Assembly (NCBI RefSeq): GCF_002288925.2
Contig: NW_022098021.1
Span: forward strand, 875,227 to 939,226
Reading direction: 5' to 3'
DNA from: Delphinapterus leucas
Taxonomy: Eukaryota; Chordata; Mammalia; Artiodactyla; Monodontidae
DNA length: 64,000 bases
The position numbers were made by a program, and so were the translations under genes. The notes under the pieces were generated by a model. It saw nothing but the letters and a program-made list of their open reading frames with translations. It searched no databases and had not been told where the DNA came from. Below are positions 1 through 11,130 of the stretch, one piece after another (positions within the stretch are counted from its first letter, which is position 1; each line of letters starts with the position of its first letter).

Positions 1-271
1 GCAGAGCCTGGACCACTCCCAGGTGTGGAGCTGCCCTGACGTCTCCCTGCCAGGGACCAGGCCCCTCACACAAATGCAGGTGGGAGTGCGTGTGGCCAGG
101 CAATTTTTAAAGTCACGTCTAAAATCTTTTAATTCAAGGATGATGTTAAACATATATGTATATAAATTTACACGTATGTAAATAGAGATGTATGTAAATT
201 TATATATATATAAATAATCTCTTGTCTATATGTGAGACAAGCATGCTACTAACAAGTTTAAAAGTCATCCA
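1..271. other. CRYL1 intron 5 fragment, AT-rich
   Basis: This stretch shows no coding signal. Positions 140-235 are an AT-rich low-complexity run of atgtata/taaattta words. Its right end is the target-site copy of the first SINE. Confidence 0.5.
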
Positions 272-560
272 GGGCTTCCCTGGTGGTGCAGTGGTTGAGA
301 ATCTGCCCGCTAATGCAGGGGACACGGGTTCGAGCCCTGGTCTGGGAAGATCCCATGTGCCGCAGAGCAATTAGGCCCGTGAGCCACAAGTACTGAGCCT
401 GTGCATCTGGAGCTTGTGCTCCGCGACAAGAGAGGCCGTGACAGTGAGAGGCCTGCGCACCGCGATGAAGAGCGGCCCCCGCTCGCTGCAACTAGAAGAA
501 AGCCCTCACACAGAAACGAAGACCCAACACAGCCAAAAATAAATAAATTAAAAAAAAAAA
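272..560 (+). mobile_element. CHR-type tRNA-derived SINE, long form
   Basis: It has the tRNA-like head with a B box (gggttcgagccc), a CHR body and an A-rich tail. It is flanked by the target-site duplication aaagtcatcca at 261-271 and again at 560-570, so the insertion is complete. Confidence 0.93.
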
Positions 561-945
561 AAGTCATCCACTGTTTCTTCCTCAAGCTCTTGAAATAAAC
601 TGGGTTCCTTTAGGAGATACAAGTTTACTCAAAATATAATTTATTTTTCCTCCTGAAAAATTATAATACTGGGAGTGGGGGGAGCAGAATCTGAGATAGT
701 GGGAAAATGCAGCACGTCACAGAGATAATTACGTGGTAACAACAGGAAAGGGCAGGAAGAGGAGCCCATCACCACATCCGAATATCAAGTGACCTACCGT
801 ACAGGGGAACCTCTGAAACACAGAGAGAACAGCTTGCCCTTGGTCTCCGGAACAGAGCAAGTGTCTGAGTCTCCCACCCGCATGGCGTGCCCAGAGGCTC
901 CTGCCTCCTCTGCTCAGCTGCCAGGACAGAGGGCGGCGCACACAC

Positions 946-1140
946 CTCCACGAGCCTCCAGGCCTCGCTGATGATGGCATACTGGAGACGATTCAGAGCG
1001 AAGCCGTCCACCTCCTTCGTGAGTCTGACCGGGGACTGTCCGATCTTCCGCATCAGGGCGTAGGTTCTGTCCACCGTCGCAGGGGCCGTCTCTGGGTGTG
1101 GGACCAGCTCCACCAACGGGACGTAGTAGGGTGGATTTAC
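946..1140 (-). CDS. CRYL1: CRYL1 exon 5 (residues 150-214)
   Basis: The exon is 195 bp, 65 codons, phase 0 on both sides. The acceptor is tctcctaag and the donor GAG|GTGTGT. It encodes [18 protein letters not shown], the stretch after the catalytic His, with Glu160 (human Glu157) of the His-Glu pair. It then crosses the interdomain segment to [19 protein letters not shown], where Asn199 (human Asn196) is the conserved active-site Asn and LNRLQYA opens the C-terminal helical domain. Human has Val where this sequence has Ala in GFALNR, a conservative change. Exon 6 onward (EEGIVSP... in relatives) lies left of the window. Confidence 0.97.
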
Positions 1141-1560
1141 CTTAGGAGAGAGACAGAGAGAGCAGAGAGAGTCAGGAAGACGGCACTGGCGTTTGGGCGT
1201 CATTCCGGCAGAGCTGGCTCACTGTTCCGAAGGGTCAGCAGCAGGGCAGATGGGGCCCCTCGAGATTCAGCATCCAGTGACAAGAAACTCGAGAAATAAA
1301 GTAACGCACAGAGCAGGGAGAAAACGAAAGGACTTGAGCACAGAACTGCATGAATCATAACCAACACTGAGGTTCACATCGGAGCGTGCAAACTGCCACC
1401 CTGTACATTTACCGCTTACCTCCAAACCCCTGACCTCCCTCGGGATTTCTCTGCTCCCAGCCATCTTGACCTCGTAAGCTTCTACCTACCCTGCCCCCAG
1501 CCAACCTCTTTCCACAATAGTCATTGCCAGTCTACTGTGTCAGTGTTAAAAATTATTGGA

Positions 1561-1847
1561 GGGCTTCCCTGGTGGTGCAGTGGTTGAGAATCTGCCTGCC
1601 AATGCAGGGGACATGGGTTCGAGCCCTGGTCTGGGAAGATCCCACACGCCGCGGAGCAATTAGGCCCGTGAGCCACAAGTACTGAGCCTGCGCGTCCGGA
1701 GCCTGTGCTCCGCAACGGGAGAGGCCACAACAATGAGAGGCCCGCGCACCGCGATGAAGAGTGGCCCCCGCTCGCTGCAACTAGAGAAAGCCCTCGCACA
1801 GAAACGAAGACCCAACACAGCCAAAAATTAATTAATTAATTTAAAAA
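1561..1847 (+). mobile_element. CHR-type SINE, long form
   Basis: This copy is of the same subtype as the element at 272 (ggcccgtgagccacaagtactg body). Flanks are aaattattgga and aaattactgga, a target-site duplication with one mismatch. Confidence 0.92.
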
Positions 1848-2127
1848 AAATTACTGGATTGGCAGTATCTTCTCTAAAGTTGGTATTTCCTTAACTTCTC
1901 CATGTCGAGCCTCAAACATCTGCTTCCGCAATCATGTCTTACCTAGAAGTCACACGATATCCGAAGCCCTCTTCAGCCTCAACATCGTGATGGATGCTAA
2001 GACAGGAAGTCTGTCCACAGTGGAAATGCTTGCCCACCCAGCTCTGGTTTTCTTGGTTTCCTTTGAGAAACCACTCTTGAAGATTCTCAAGGAAAATTCT
2101 CCTACATCTAAAGAAAAGGCTGTTTGA

Positions 2128-2258
2128 GGGACTTCCCTGGCGGTCCAGTGGTTAAGGCTGCGCGCTCCCACTGCACGGGGCACGGGTTCGATCCCTGGTC
2201 GGGGAACTAAGATCCAACGTGCCACAGGGCACGGCCAAAAAACAAAAACAGAAAAAGG
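2128..2258 (+). mobile_element. Short CHR-1-like SINE
   Basis: It is about 130 bp, with head acttccctggcggtccagtg and B box gggttcgatccc, ending in A-rich sequence. A perfect 14-bp target duplication, aaaaggctgtttga, lies at 2114-2127 and 2259-2272. Confidence 0.93.
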
Positions 2259-2743
2259 AAAAGGCTGTTTGATAAAAGCTGTGGATCAGCCTCGCCACTA
2301 AGCAGATGCACACTGTTCCCCGAAAAATGCTTTACTTGAAATTGTTTTCCCTCCATGTTTGGGTGAAAACTGGTAGAATCTCACATCTACCAAATAACTA
2401 CAAGAAGCATCCACTTTAAAAAGACTTTTTCTACAGAAGAGAGAAGAAATTATTTCTCCTAGGACTGGCTGGAGAGGCAGCTGGTCCACACACTTCAGAG
2501 GTTTATTCTGCTCCCAGACTGTCTTGGTCACCCTGTCGCAGCCTTCCTAGAAAGCAAGCAAGGATAGCACCTATTTCAAATAAATTACAAATCAATGCCT
2601 TAGTTGAATCACTTGTCTCCTGCCTATGACCACTGAATTCTTATAAAAATGTTTAATCTCTGGCCTTTTTAAGATCAGAATGATAAGAATTGGAAGCATG
2701 TCTCTCCTGGGTGAACTCTTCTTTACTATAAAGCAGGGATGTG

Positions 2744-3102
2744 GGGTCTTCCCTGGTGGCGCAGTGGTTAAGAATCCGTCTGCCAGTGCAGTGGACACGG
2801 GTTCGAGCCCTGGTCCGGGAAGATCTCACATGCTGCAGAGCAACTAAACCCGTGCGCCACAACTACTGAGCCTGCGCTCGAGAGCCCGCGAGCCACAACT
2901 ACTGAGTCCGTGTGCCACAACTACTGAAGCCCGCGTGCCTAGATCCCATGCTCTGCAACAAGAGAAGCCGCCGCAATGAGAAGCCCTCGCACCACAACAA
3001 AGAGTGGCCCCCACTCGCCGCAACTAGAGAAAGCCTGAGCGCAGCAACGAAGACCCAACGCAGCCAAAAATAAATAAATAAAATAAATTTTTTTAAAAAA
3101 AG
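2744..3102 (+). mobile_element. CHR-2-like SINE with repeated ccacaactactga modules
   Basis: A full-length head is followed by a body carrying tandem ccacaactactga modules, then gaagacccaacgcagcc and an A-rich tail. This is the longest architecture of the family in the window. Confidence 0.92.
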
Positions 3103-3521
3103 AGAGAGATGGAGTAAAACTCCTGTCAGAGGACTTAGGGTTTTCTGAACAATTTGATTGAGTTGTTTTTTAAACTGACTTAGAAGTAAAAACACTGGTT
3201 AGAAATGGAAGCTCTTGACTAAGAGGCTTGCACCTTTTATTGAAGCAACCAAGTAACAATCACGGTGTCTAAGAGGCTTTTTATGGACACACATATGTCA
3301 CAGAAGCAAGACATGACATGCTTCATGGGACTTGGTATTTGGATGCTTCAGTTAAGGTCTCTCTGGTGCTGTTTTCACCTGTATGGAGTGGTAACTAAAT
3401 GCTTGGTTTTCTTCTCTGTGCTCTGGGTCTAAGTCTCCTTATCTTATAACCATTCTTTTACACTTTCCATTAAACTTCAGTGTGAGGACATCTAGACCAT
3501 TCAGTCACGTAAACAGTGGTC

Positions 3522-3725
3522 CAGGCTGTCCCTCTGAGCAGCACGGAAGATGCAGCAGGCATCTATGACTCCCAGGCTGTCCCTTTGAGCAGCACGGAAG
3601 ACGCAGCAGGCATCTATGACTCCCAGGCTGTCCCTCTGAGCAGCACGGAAGATGCAGCACACATCTATGACTCCCAGGCTGTCCCTCTGAGCAGCACGGA
3701 AGACCCAGCAGGCATCTATGACTCC
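3522..3725. repeat. 51-bp minisatellite, four units
   Basis: Four head-to-tail units of 51 bp start caggctgtccctctgagcag. They differ at only a few bases (t/c at the tenth codon, gatgcag/gacgcag/gacccag). The unit length is a multiple of three, so plus and minus frames stay open through the array. It lies in intron 4 with no sign of a gene. Confidence 0.95.
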
Positions 3726-4439
3726 CCTGTGTCTTCATCTCCTCCTCTAACCTCCTCTTGCTCAGAAAGAGGAATTTCCCTGCTCCCCACTCGAGGACCC
3801 CTCACCTCCCTAGGCCCTGGCCACTCATGCTGGGAATTCTGCCCCAAGTTCCGTGCAGGAGCTGCCCGGCACCTAAGCCAGTTCTCATTCTTCAGAGTAA
3901 CTCTCACGATTCTCCATGACCCAAGTATTACCAAGCCTTCCACCTTTCTCCTGCTCTTGCCGTCAAGCTGGTCTCCTGGCGATTCTACGAGGCCCATGCT
4001 TGTTCTTGGCCCGGGGTGGGACTGAACTAAGTTAGTGGCGTCTCTGTCCTAGCAGGCTGTCCCAGGTCTCCAAGGTCACACTGACCTCCACTTGGTACTC
4101 AAATGTCCACCAAATGACCCCTGAATCCCCACTCTGATTCCCCTTTCCTGACATTAACACGTTAATCGCAAAAAGATTGAGTGCCCACGTGCCAACTTGG
4201 AGCTCATGGTCCAACACGCCTCGCAGCGCACGCCTGGTGAGTGCATTGGCGCAGTCAGTGCCAACGTCTGGTGGAAGGGACCACAAAAAGGAGGGTTTAA
4301 GTCAGAGCTGCTGCGCCGGAATCTCGGGGTGGGGGGACCCGGACCCTGCACATCAGCACAAGTGACCCTGCTCTGAGCTAAGTTCAGGAACCCACCTGCA
4401 GAATCCCATGTGGTCTAGACTTTTCGTTAACGTAGCACC

Positions 4440-4545
4440 TTTCCTTGGCACTGGGATGATTTCATTAGCAGTCTCTCCCCTCAGCTAGACGGTGAGTTAC
4501 TTAAGGGCCAAAGTCTGTAAGTATTGATCATTCTCTCCCACAGTG
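4440..4545 (+). repeat. L2-like LINE fragment
   Basis: The block tctcccctcagctagacggtgag followed by ttaagggccaaagtctg resembles the conserved L2 3' region (ctagactgtgagctccttgaggg). It is short and diverged. Confidence 0.45.
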
Positions 4546-4589
4546 CGTGAGGGACAAGATAGAGTTCAAGGGATTTTTGGATAAAATTC

Positions 4590-4697
4590 TCCGTAAGACA
4601 TTAATGTTGTACAACTCTCTAAATGTACTAAAAACCACTGAAATGTACAAGTTGAATTGTGTGATATGTGACTTACATCTCAGTAAAGCAGTTACAA
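4590..4697 (+). mobile_element. Old L1 3' end fragment
   Basis: The pattern aaaaccactgaaatgtaca...gtgatatgtga...atctcagtaaag is the terminal 3' UTR of mammalian L1M elements. It lies about 80 bp beyond the exon 4 donor. Confidence 0.7.
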
Positions 4698-4778
4698 AGT
4701 ACTAGCAGATTCATCCAAACACGTTGCTCCCAGAAAGCCAGGTGAGACTCACTGCATCTCCAGGCTCGACATACTCAC

Positions 4779-4940
4779 GGGATGCGCCACAAGGCACTGC
4801 TTCACGTGCACCAAGCCAGAGAACAGCCTGGTGGGCAGGAGGCAGGAGCTGGAGCTGCTCAGGACAACTTGGTCACCAACGATTCCATCCAGCTGAGCAA
4901 AAAGCTGCTTCTTCAGCTCTAGGTTTTCTGGAACACATTC
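4779..4940 (-). CDS. CRYL1: CRYL1 exon 4 (residues 96-149)
   Basis: The exon is 162 bp, exactly 54 codons, phase 0 on both sides. The acceptor is cttttcag and the donor CCC|GTGAGT. It starts [11 protein letters not shown] and contains [12 protein letters not shown] and [10 protein letters not shown]. The last Ser of the serine run (residue 127) and the His of VAHP (residue 148) correspond to the catalytic Ser124 and His145 recalled for the rabbit and human enzymes. The pattern ECVPE...LSSS..S is a hallmark of the 3-hydroxyacyl-CoA dehydrogenase family NAD domain. An old L1 3' end sits about 80 bp past the donor side. Confidence 0.96.
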
Positions 4941-5329
4941 CTGAAAAGGACATCTTCCAATTACTACTCAGGATCACCGCACTTAGACCCCAAGCAAAGC
5001 GTTTCATGTTTGAGTCATTCCAAAAAGAACCAATTAAAAAACGACCAGCAAAATTTAGGAACGGGAAAAAATGCTGCCGAAAAGTATGACAAATCTTGGT
5101 AACTCTGGAGACCAGGTGATGCAGATATGGGAATTGTATTTTCTAGTTGTGTGTCGGACTGAAAATTCTCATAATAAAAAAGTCCTTCAACCGCGTTGGG
5201 GGTGGGTTCTACAAACAGAATACACGACAGCACTGCAGGCAAAGCGCTGGGATATCAACAGCAGTCATCACCACTTGTTTGTCCTGATCACCAGATCAAC
5301 TTATCTTCAAGGAAGAATCTTACCTTCAT

Positions 5330-5775
5330 GAAATGAACAAACATGTTACATCCATAACTCCCAAAAGGCTTCCTGAGAGTCCGCTTCTAATTGGAAATCT
5401 TCTGACAAAGACCTTTGTTTCTAAAAATCTAAAATTACTTTAATAGGGCGGTAACGGGGGAGGCTAGAGAAGCAAATTCGGATTAAATACCGCAGATAAC
5501 AACTGTTCGGAAATTCTGACGACGTACAGAAGGGGTTGGAGGTGAGAAGACGTTCTCAGACACCCAAGCACAGGCCCACGGGTGACGCAGGTCCCTGGGA
5601 ACGCGGTGCTCACGGCGGGTGCCGCCCTGCTGTGGAAGGAGGCGGAACAGAAGAGGATACTCGCTGGACATTCCAGAGCAACCTTCCTGCCTGCCACCCC
5701 CTGGGGAAATCCCACCAGGGTCACGCCTCCCCAGGAGGGTCCCTGAGCTCCCAATCCCTGGTGAATTGGGGGAAA
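5330..5775. other. Intron 3 sequence, nothing recognised
   Basis: No repeat or exon is recognised. Overlapping reading frames of 80-107 codons on both strands lack any family resemblance. Confidence 0.4.
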
Positions 5776-5950
5776 TGGTTCTCAGTGGGGTAGATAACAG
5801 AATCAACTGGTGCTTGCAAAAGATGCAAACTCTCAGGCCCTCATCCCAGACCTACTGATTCAGACCCCCTGCGCGTGGAAGCGAGGCATCTGTATTTTTA
5901 TCCAACCTTCTGATGACTTTTGTTCACTCAAGTTTGAGACCCAGTATTCT
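5776..5950 (+). mobile_element. MER5A-like hAT DNA transposon remnant
   Basis: A tggttctcag start, agaatcaactgg and ccagacctactgattcag followed by a reverse-complementary right half (atctgtatttttatccaa ... tttgagaccca) match the MER5A non-autonomous hAT-Charlie element. It is diverged. Confidence 0.65.
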
Positions 5951-8410
5951 GAGGTGTGATCCAGAGCGGGGGCCGACAGTGCTCTCAGTGGTTTGCCACC
6001 AAATCCATCCTCAAGGGTCTCCCACTCTGAGGTCAGGCTCCCCAGCCGCTTCCCCTCCACATACTGGCCGAGTGTGCCCAGGTTAGTCTATCAGCACTGT
6101 GGTAGCAGAAACGGCACAGACACCAGCAGATGACCAGAAGTGTGCAAAAGTCAAAGTGTAACGCACAAGTACTACCAGTAATTTTATCAGAATCACCCCT
6201 CAAAAATAAAATATTTTCAAGTTTAATAATATCTAATAGTTAATATCTAATATAGTGAGATTAGCTGTGTAAATATCATGACATGAATTCCATTTCTATA
6301 CCATCTACAAGATTTTAAACGTCTTCCTCTAAGGGTAAGAAGTCAATACTGTGTTTGCTGGTACTTTTAAAAAATATAATCAAACCATGTGGAATTTTAT
6401 TCAGAACAAAAGGTCACATAAGCACCACATCTCAAAGACAGGGGGAAAAAAACGGAGTCATTTAAGAACTGTGAAGCCCATTGTGTTAAATCCCCTTATC
6501 AGAGGGGAAAAGCTACAGTAGCTGGCTGGTTGTATTGAGTAATTCCTGGATCAGTTAAGTCTGCAAGTTGGGTTATGTTTAAATGGAGCCTTGTAGTAAA
6601 GCCAGGGGCTAAACGTGATGCAGATACAGTGTAAGCTAATAAAAGAGCCCCGTGAATGGCCTTATTGTGAGCCTGTCCTGCAGATTCTCCCTTGAAATTC
6701 TATGCCTTTCTTCAGATCATTTGATTATCAAAGAGGCAAGAACACTTGAACCAGAGGAAACCCAAACCTGCTACAATTATGTAAGGGCTTCAGCGGCGCA
6801 TCTGCTTGAAGTTTGATTGCGGTTGTTGTTAATAGTGACCCAGTTGTGTCCCATGCACTGGGCCAGGGTTACGCCTCTGTCCCTGTCAAGCCTTGAGCTC
6901 ATCTCCTTGCTGTTCCTCATGGTTTGCCAGAGGAAGGGGGCCTGCAAACTGTTACTCAGGACCGTCATCACTTGGGTGGATCACAAAGCTGAGAGCGGCT
7001 GCAGTCGCTGGGTTCCCACAGATGGCTGGGAGGGAAGGACAGCAAACAGCGAGAGACACACACCTAGCTCTCTCCTGACCTCAGCAGTGCGGCCGGGTGC
7101 GAATCCCCGGGGCGGGCTCATGGTGTCTTTCCGGGGCCTGTCTAGGGAAAGCCACCAGATGGGAAGTGTCAGAGTGAAACTTCTCTCACTGCTGAAGGTA
7201 ATTAGCTGGACTTGACTTAATTAAACTCTGACAGCATTTTCAAAGCAACTATTTGTTTGTGTTTCGTTTGTTTTGAGGTGGGAGAGAGATGCAGCCCATA
7301 ATAAGTGATATTCTCACGCACAACCACAAGCTCAGGTTCTGACAAACAAAACTCTGGGGACAAGGAAAGCACTAAGGAACTTTCCAAGCGTCACAACTAT
7401 TAATGGCGCCTCAAAGGGAGCTTACTCGTGACTTGAAAGATACTTAAAAGGGGGGTTCAGATACTTAAAAGGTGGGGTTACGTTTAAACACCCCTTTTCC
7501 CTTCCATTCTTGAAAGGAAGAAACTTAATGATGGTATTATAGGTCTAACCTTTTGCTCTCCCCCATTTACTTGAAATTTTAAAGTAAATAATATATACTT
7601 TAGTGTTTTATTATCAGTCAAAGTCACCAATGACAGCACTCGACCCAGTAGGCCTGTTTTGGAAAAGGGGCATGGCCACGAGTCAGTGGACTGGATGATC
7701 CCCAGGCAAAGGAGGTGCTGGACGAGAGCTCAATGCTGAAGTTTTTACCCACATGCTGTGCAACCGTGTGCATTTTCCAAAACAAATACTTTCATGGGGA
7801 AAATGAAATTTAGTTGATTTTTTAAAGTCAATTCAGGCATTTTAGATAAGCATCCTGTTGCTAGAAAATCTACTTTGCTAATGCAAAGTATCTGGAAGCA
7901 GTCTTCAATGTTCTTTCCAGAAAGAAAGAAAAACTAAATTAGAAGACTTTGGTACTTAAGGTATTTTACATGCAAAGAAGTTCTATTAGCCAATTTTATC
8001 AGGAAAGACATGGGAAGAAAGGAAATTTGAGCTAAAATCCTATTGTAATCATGGCAGAGGGAATTCATTCTCAACTTGAAGATGGACATGATCTACTATA
8101 AGTTCTGTCTCTTAGCACTAATTAAATCTCTTGCTTCAACCTGTTTAATCATCACCAATTTCTTTTCAGTATTTCTTGCAAGAGCACAATCTCTAAAATC
8201 CATCACATCAATGGACTGCTAATGACTAGTCTTCTCAAGAGGTGCATGTCACAATTACCAAGAAAAAAAAGGACAAACCTTCTTGCTCTAGCAGAAATAG
8301 CATGTGTTAAAGAAAAAGAAAGGAAAAGTACAAGTTGTCAATATCACAGGCAATAAACATCACTGTGCCCTAACCAGAGGTTCATATTTTTCCTTAAAAA
8401 TCAAAATAAA
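5951..8410. other. Intron 3 sequence, nothing recognised
   Basis: There are about 2.5 kb of mostly AT-rich intron with no SINE, LTR or exon recognised. The 132-codon frame at 6817-7215 (+) shows no domain or family resemblance. A perfect decamer, gatacttaaa, repeats around 7440-7470. Confidence 0.4.
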
Positions 8411-8630
8411 GGGCTTCCCTGGTGGTGCAGTGGTTGAGGGTCCGCCTGCCGAGGCAGGGGACACGGGTTCGTGCCCCGGTCCGGGAGGATCCCACATGCC
8501 ACGGAGCGGCTGGGCCCGTGAGCCACGGCCGCTGAGCCTGCGCGTCCGGAGCCTGTGCTCCGCGACGGGAGAGGCCACAACAGTGAGAGGCCCGTGTACC
8601 GCAAAAAATAAATAAATAAAATAAAAATAA
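8411..8630 (+). mobile_element. CHR SINE, cetacean-type body
   Basis: It has the head gcttccctggtggtgcag and the gcggctgggcccgtgagcc / gctgagcctgcgcgtccgga body typical of cetacean copies, with an A-rich tail (aaataaataaataaaat). Confidence 0.93.
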
Positions 8631-9599
8631 AGTTTTTTTTAAAGCATATATAAATCCTAAACAGAGTTCTACAATAATCTAGAACAAATTATACCCAATC
8701 AAGAGAGACCTTTCCAAAGCAAAACCCAGTGTGGGCTGTACTGAGGAATGTGACTTCCTGGGGATTAGGTGTGAGTATGACCAGGATGACTGGTTCGCTT
8801 TAAACAGAAGCCCTTCCTCAAATAACCACAGGGAACGGAGGCCAGGCAGAGGGGCACAGGTACCAGCTGCTGTCCTAACGGGATGTCTATTTCCATCCTC
8901 ATTCCAATGATTTTTTTGTACCTTTTATGAAATCATTTATTTACAATTAAGTTAAAATGCTTGACATGAAAATATTATAATTTAAAATATTCCCCATAAG
9001 CCTGCAATTAGCATATCGTTTCACAGCATTTCTAAATAAAGTGAGTATACGCTCGTGGGGTCATACACGAATCACTGGGGCGTTACGATTGCCCATCCTG
9101 TCCTGCTAAACATTCAGAAAGCCACCGAGCCATGTGCTTCTTGCCAGATGCTCTAACAGAGCCATGACCTCTCACCTCTGGTCCTTAAATGTGAGTCTCC
9201 CCATCCCAAACCATGAAGTGTCCGGGAAAGTAGGGGGGGCTCACTGCTTCCATCACCCGCAGTACCAGGCCACCCAAAACCGAGGCACTGGGCTTGGCTC
9301 CATCCTGCAGTCCTGATATCTTACCTCCCAGTCAGAAAAGACAATAGGTGAATTCAGAAAGATAGTTAATATAAATGTATATATGTGTTTGTCTATGGGT
9401 TTGTGTGTTTGTTTACTGAAAACTGACCTGTGGCCTACAATAGAATTTAGCTGAAAATAGGCCCTCTTCAGATTCCTCCAACTAGCAGCGCAACAACTGT
9501 TAAAACAAGAAAATGTACATAACCCTGAAAACAAAGGTGCATAGGCAAAGTCACGCTCAATTTTTTAAAACTTAAAAAAGAAGAGTATGTATGCTAATA

Positions 9600-11130
9600 A
9601 AAATTTCACCCGTAAACTGATGGAGACGCCTGCTTCCGGTCATGTGATGGACCAGGAGACCTAAAAGCCCTCCCTCCACAAACTAGATTACTCCACATAA
9701 AAGCAGCCATCCTTTTAACCGATAGCTGACCTCTCAGGAATGTAAGGAAAACCAGAGCAGCCAGCACTAGAGTGATCTGTGACCCTCAGGGGAGGGAGAA
9801 CGTTCAAATGACCTCAGGAAGAGCCGAACCAGAGGCCATAGGATTCAGGGAGCTGCAGTCAAGGCCCCTGTGATACAGCCGAGACCCTCAAAAGGCTGTA
9901 TTTTCAGTGAACGGGTCAACTAGTTTAAACCAAAAACAGCCCATCTGCTGAGGCAGAAGACAGGGAGCTTGTCTTGATCTGGGCTCCAGCTGGGAAGGTC
10001 ACAGGGTGGAGGGAGAGGAAAACAAATATGTGAATTCATATTCATGAGCCTGAATCTCACCCAGGTTTGGGGTTCAAAATTATACTACACATGTGGTCTG
10101 GACACTCACAAGCTGAGAAAGTTACATAAAAATCTCTCCCAGGCTAGTGATAATACTACCAGGAGACACACGCTCAAGAAAACCCTGGAGGCACACCTGC
10201 TGAAGAGGCCTCACCTTTCCTCGGATTCACAAAGAGTGCACTGAAGAAAACAAACCACCGAAAACTGTAAACACGTGAGACGACCTGGACAGAGCAAAGG
10301 ACAGAACCTCGCATAACTGAAAAATAGGGGAGCCTAGTAAAATAAGTATGTTTAAAGTATAAGAAAGGAATCAAACCCGGAAAGACCAGGATGATTTGGA
10401 AAAGCACTAAGTATAATATCTAGAAATTGGAATTAAAAATAAAGTTACTGAGTAAGTTAAGCAACAGGATAAACACAGCTGAAGGGAAAATTAATGAACA
10501 AGACAGAGGCCAGGAAAGGACCCAGAATGCCATACAGAAAGGCAAAAGTTGACAGGTCATCAAGGAGAATCAGACAGACCTACCATATGCTGTGACATTT
10601 CCATACCCCTCTCTCAATTATTATGGAAAAGCATTCAAAAATTCAGGGAGCACAGGGGAGAAATAAACACAAGTAACAAGCTTGATCTACTGGACATGGA
10701 CAGCCTTGCATCCAACTGCAAAAATACACATCCTTTCCAAACACACAGAGACATTTATCAACAGTGCCAACATACTAAATTACAACGCAGGCTTCAGTAA
10801 TCCAAAGGACTCATATCACATGAGCCATTTTCTCTAATTACAACGTCTTTAAGACAGAAATCACAAACAACAAATTACCCAATAGACTTGGAAAATTGAA
10901 AATTAACTTCCAGATAGTTCATGGGTCAAAATGAAATCCTAATGGAAATTAAAATATACTTAGCATTAAGCATCACTAAAATGTTGCACATCAAAGTATG
11001 TGGGTTCAGCTAAAACAGCTCTGAGAAATAAGTCAACAGTTTGGGAAATCAGAAATAGAACAGAATAAATCTAAAGAAAATAGAAAGCCTATAATAAAGA
11101 TAAGAACAGAAATCAATACCCAAATTCGTC
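9600..11130 (+). mobile_element. Degraded L1/HAL1-type LINE
   Basis: The 5' part (9600-10030) reads like an L1M 5' region. The part at 10540-11110 reads like decayed ORF2 (caaacacacagagacatttatca, ccaatagacttggaaaattg, cctaatggaaattaaaatat). Stops and indels interrupt every frame. Confidence 0.6.

Noticed and set aside
2744..3102. Spaced ccacaactactga repeats that could be read as a CRISPR-like array
   Set aside because: They are modules inside a SINE, irregularly spaced and repeated genome-wide; the organism is a mammal.
3516..4025. 169-codon plus frame over the 51-bp minisatellite
   Set aside because: Half is tandem repeat and the rest is low-complexity Ser/Pro/Leu text without homology; intronic and antisense to CRYL1.
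8411..8490. tRNA-like A and B boxes that might suggest tRNA genes
   Set aside because: They are the heads of tRNA-derived SINEs; no cloverleaf with a proper acceptor stem is present.
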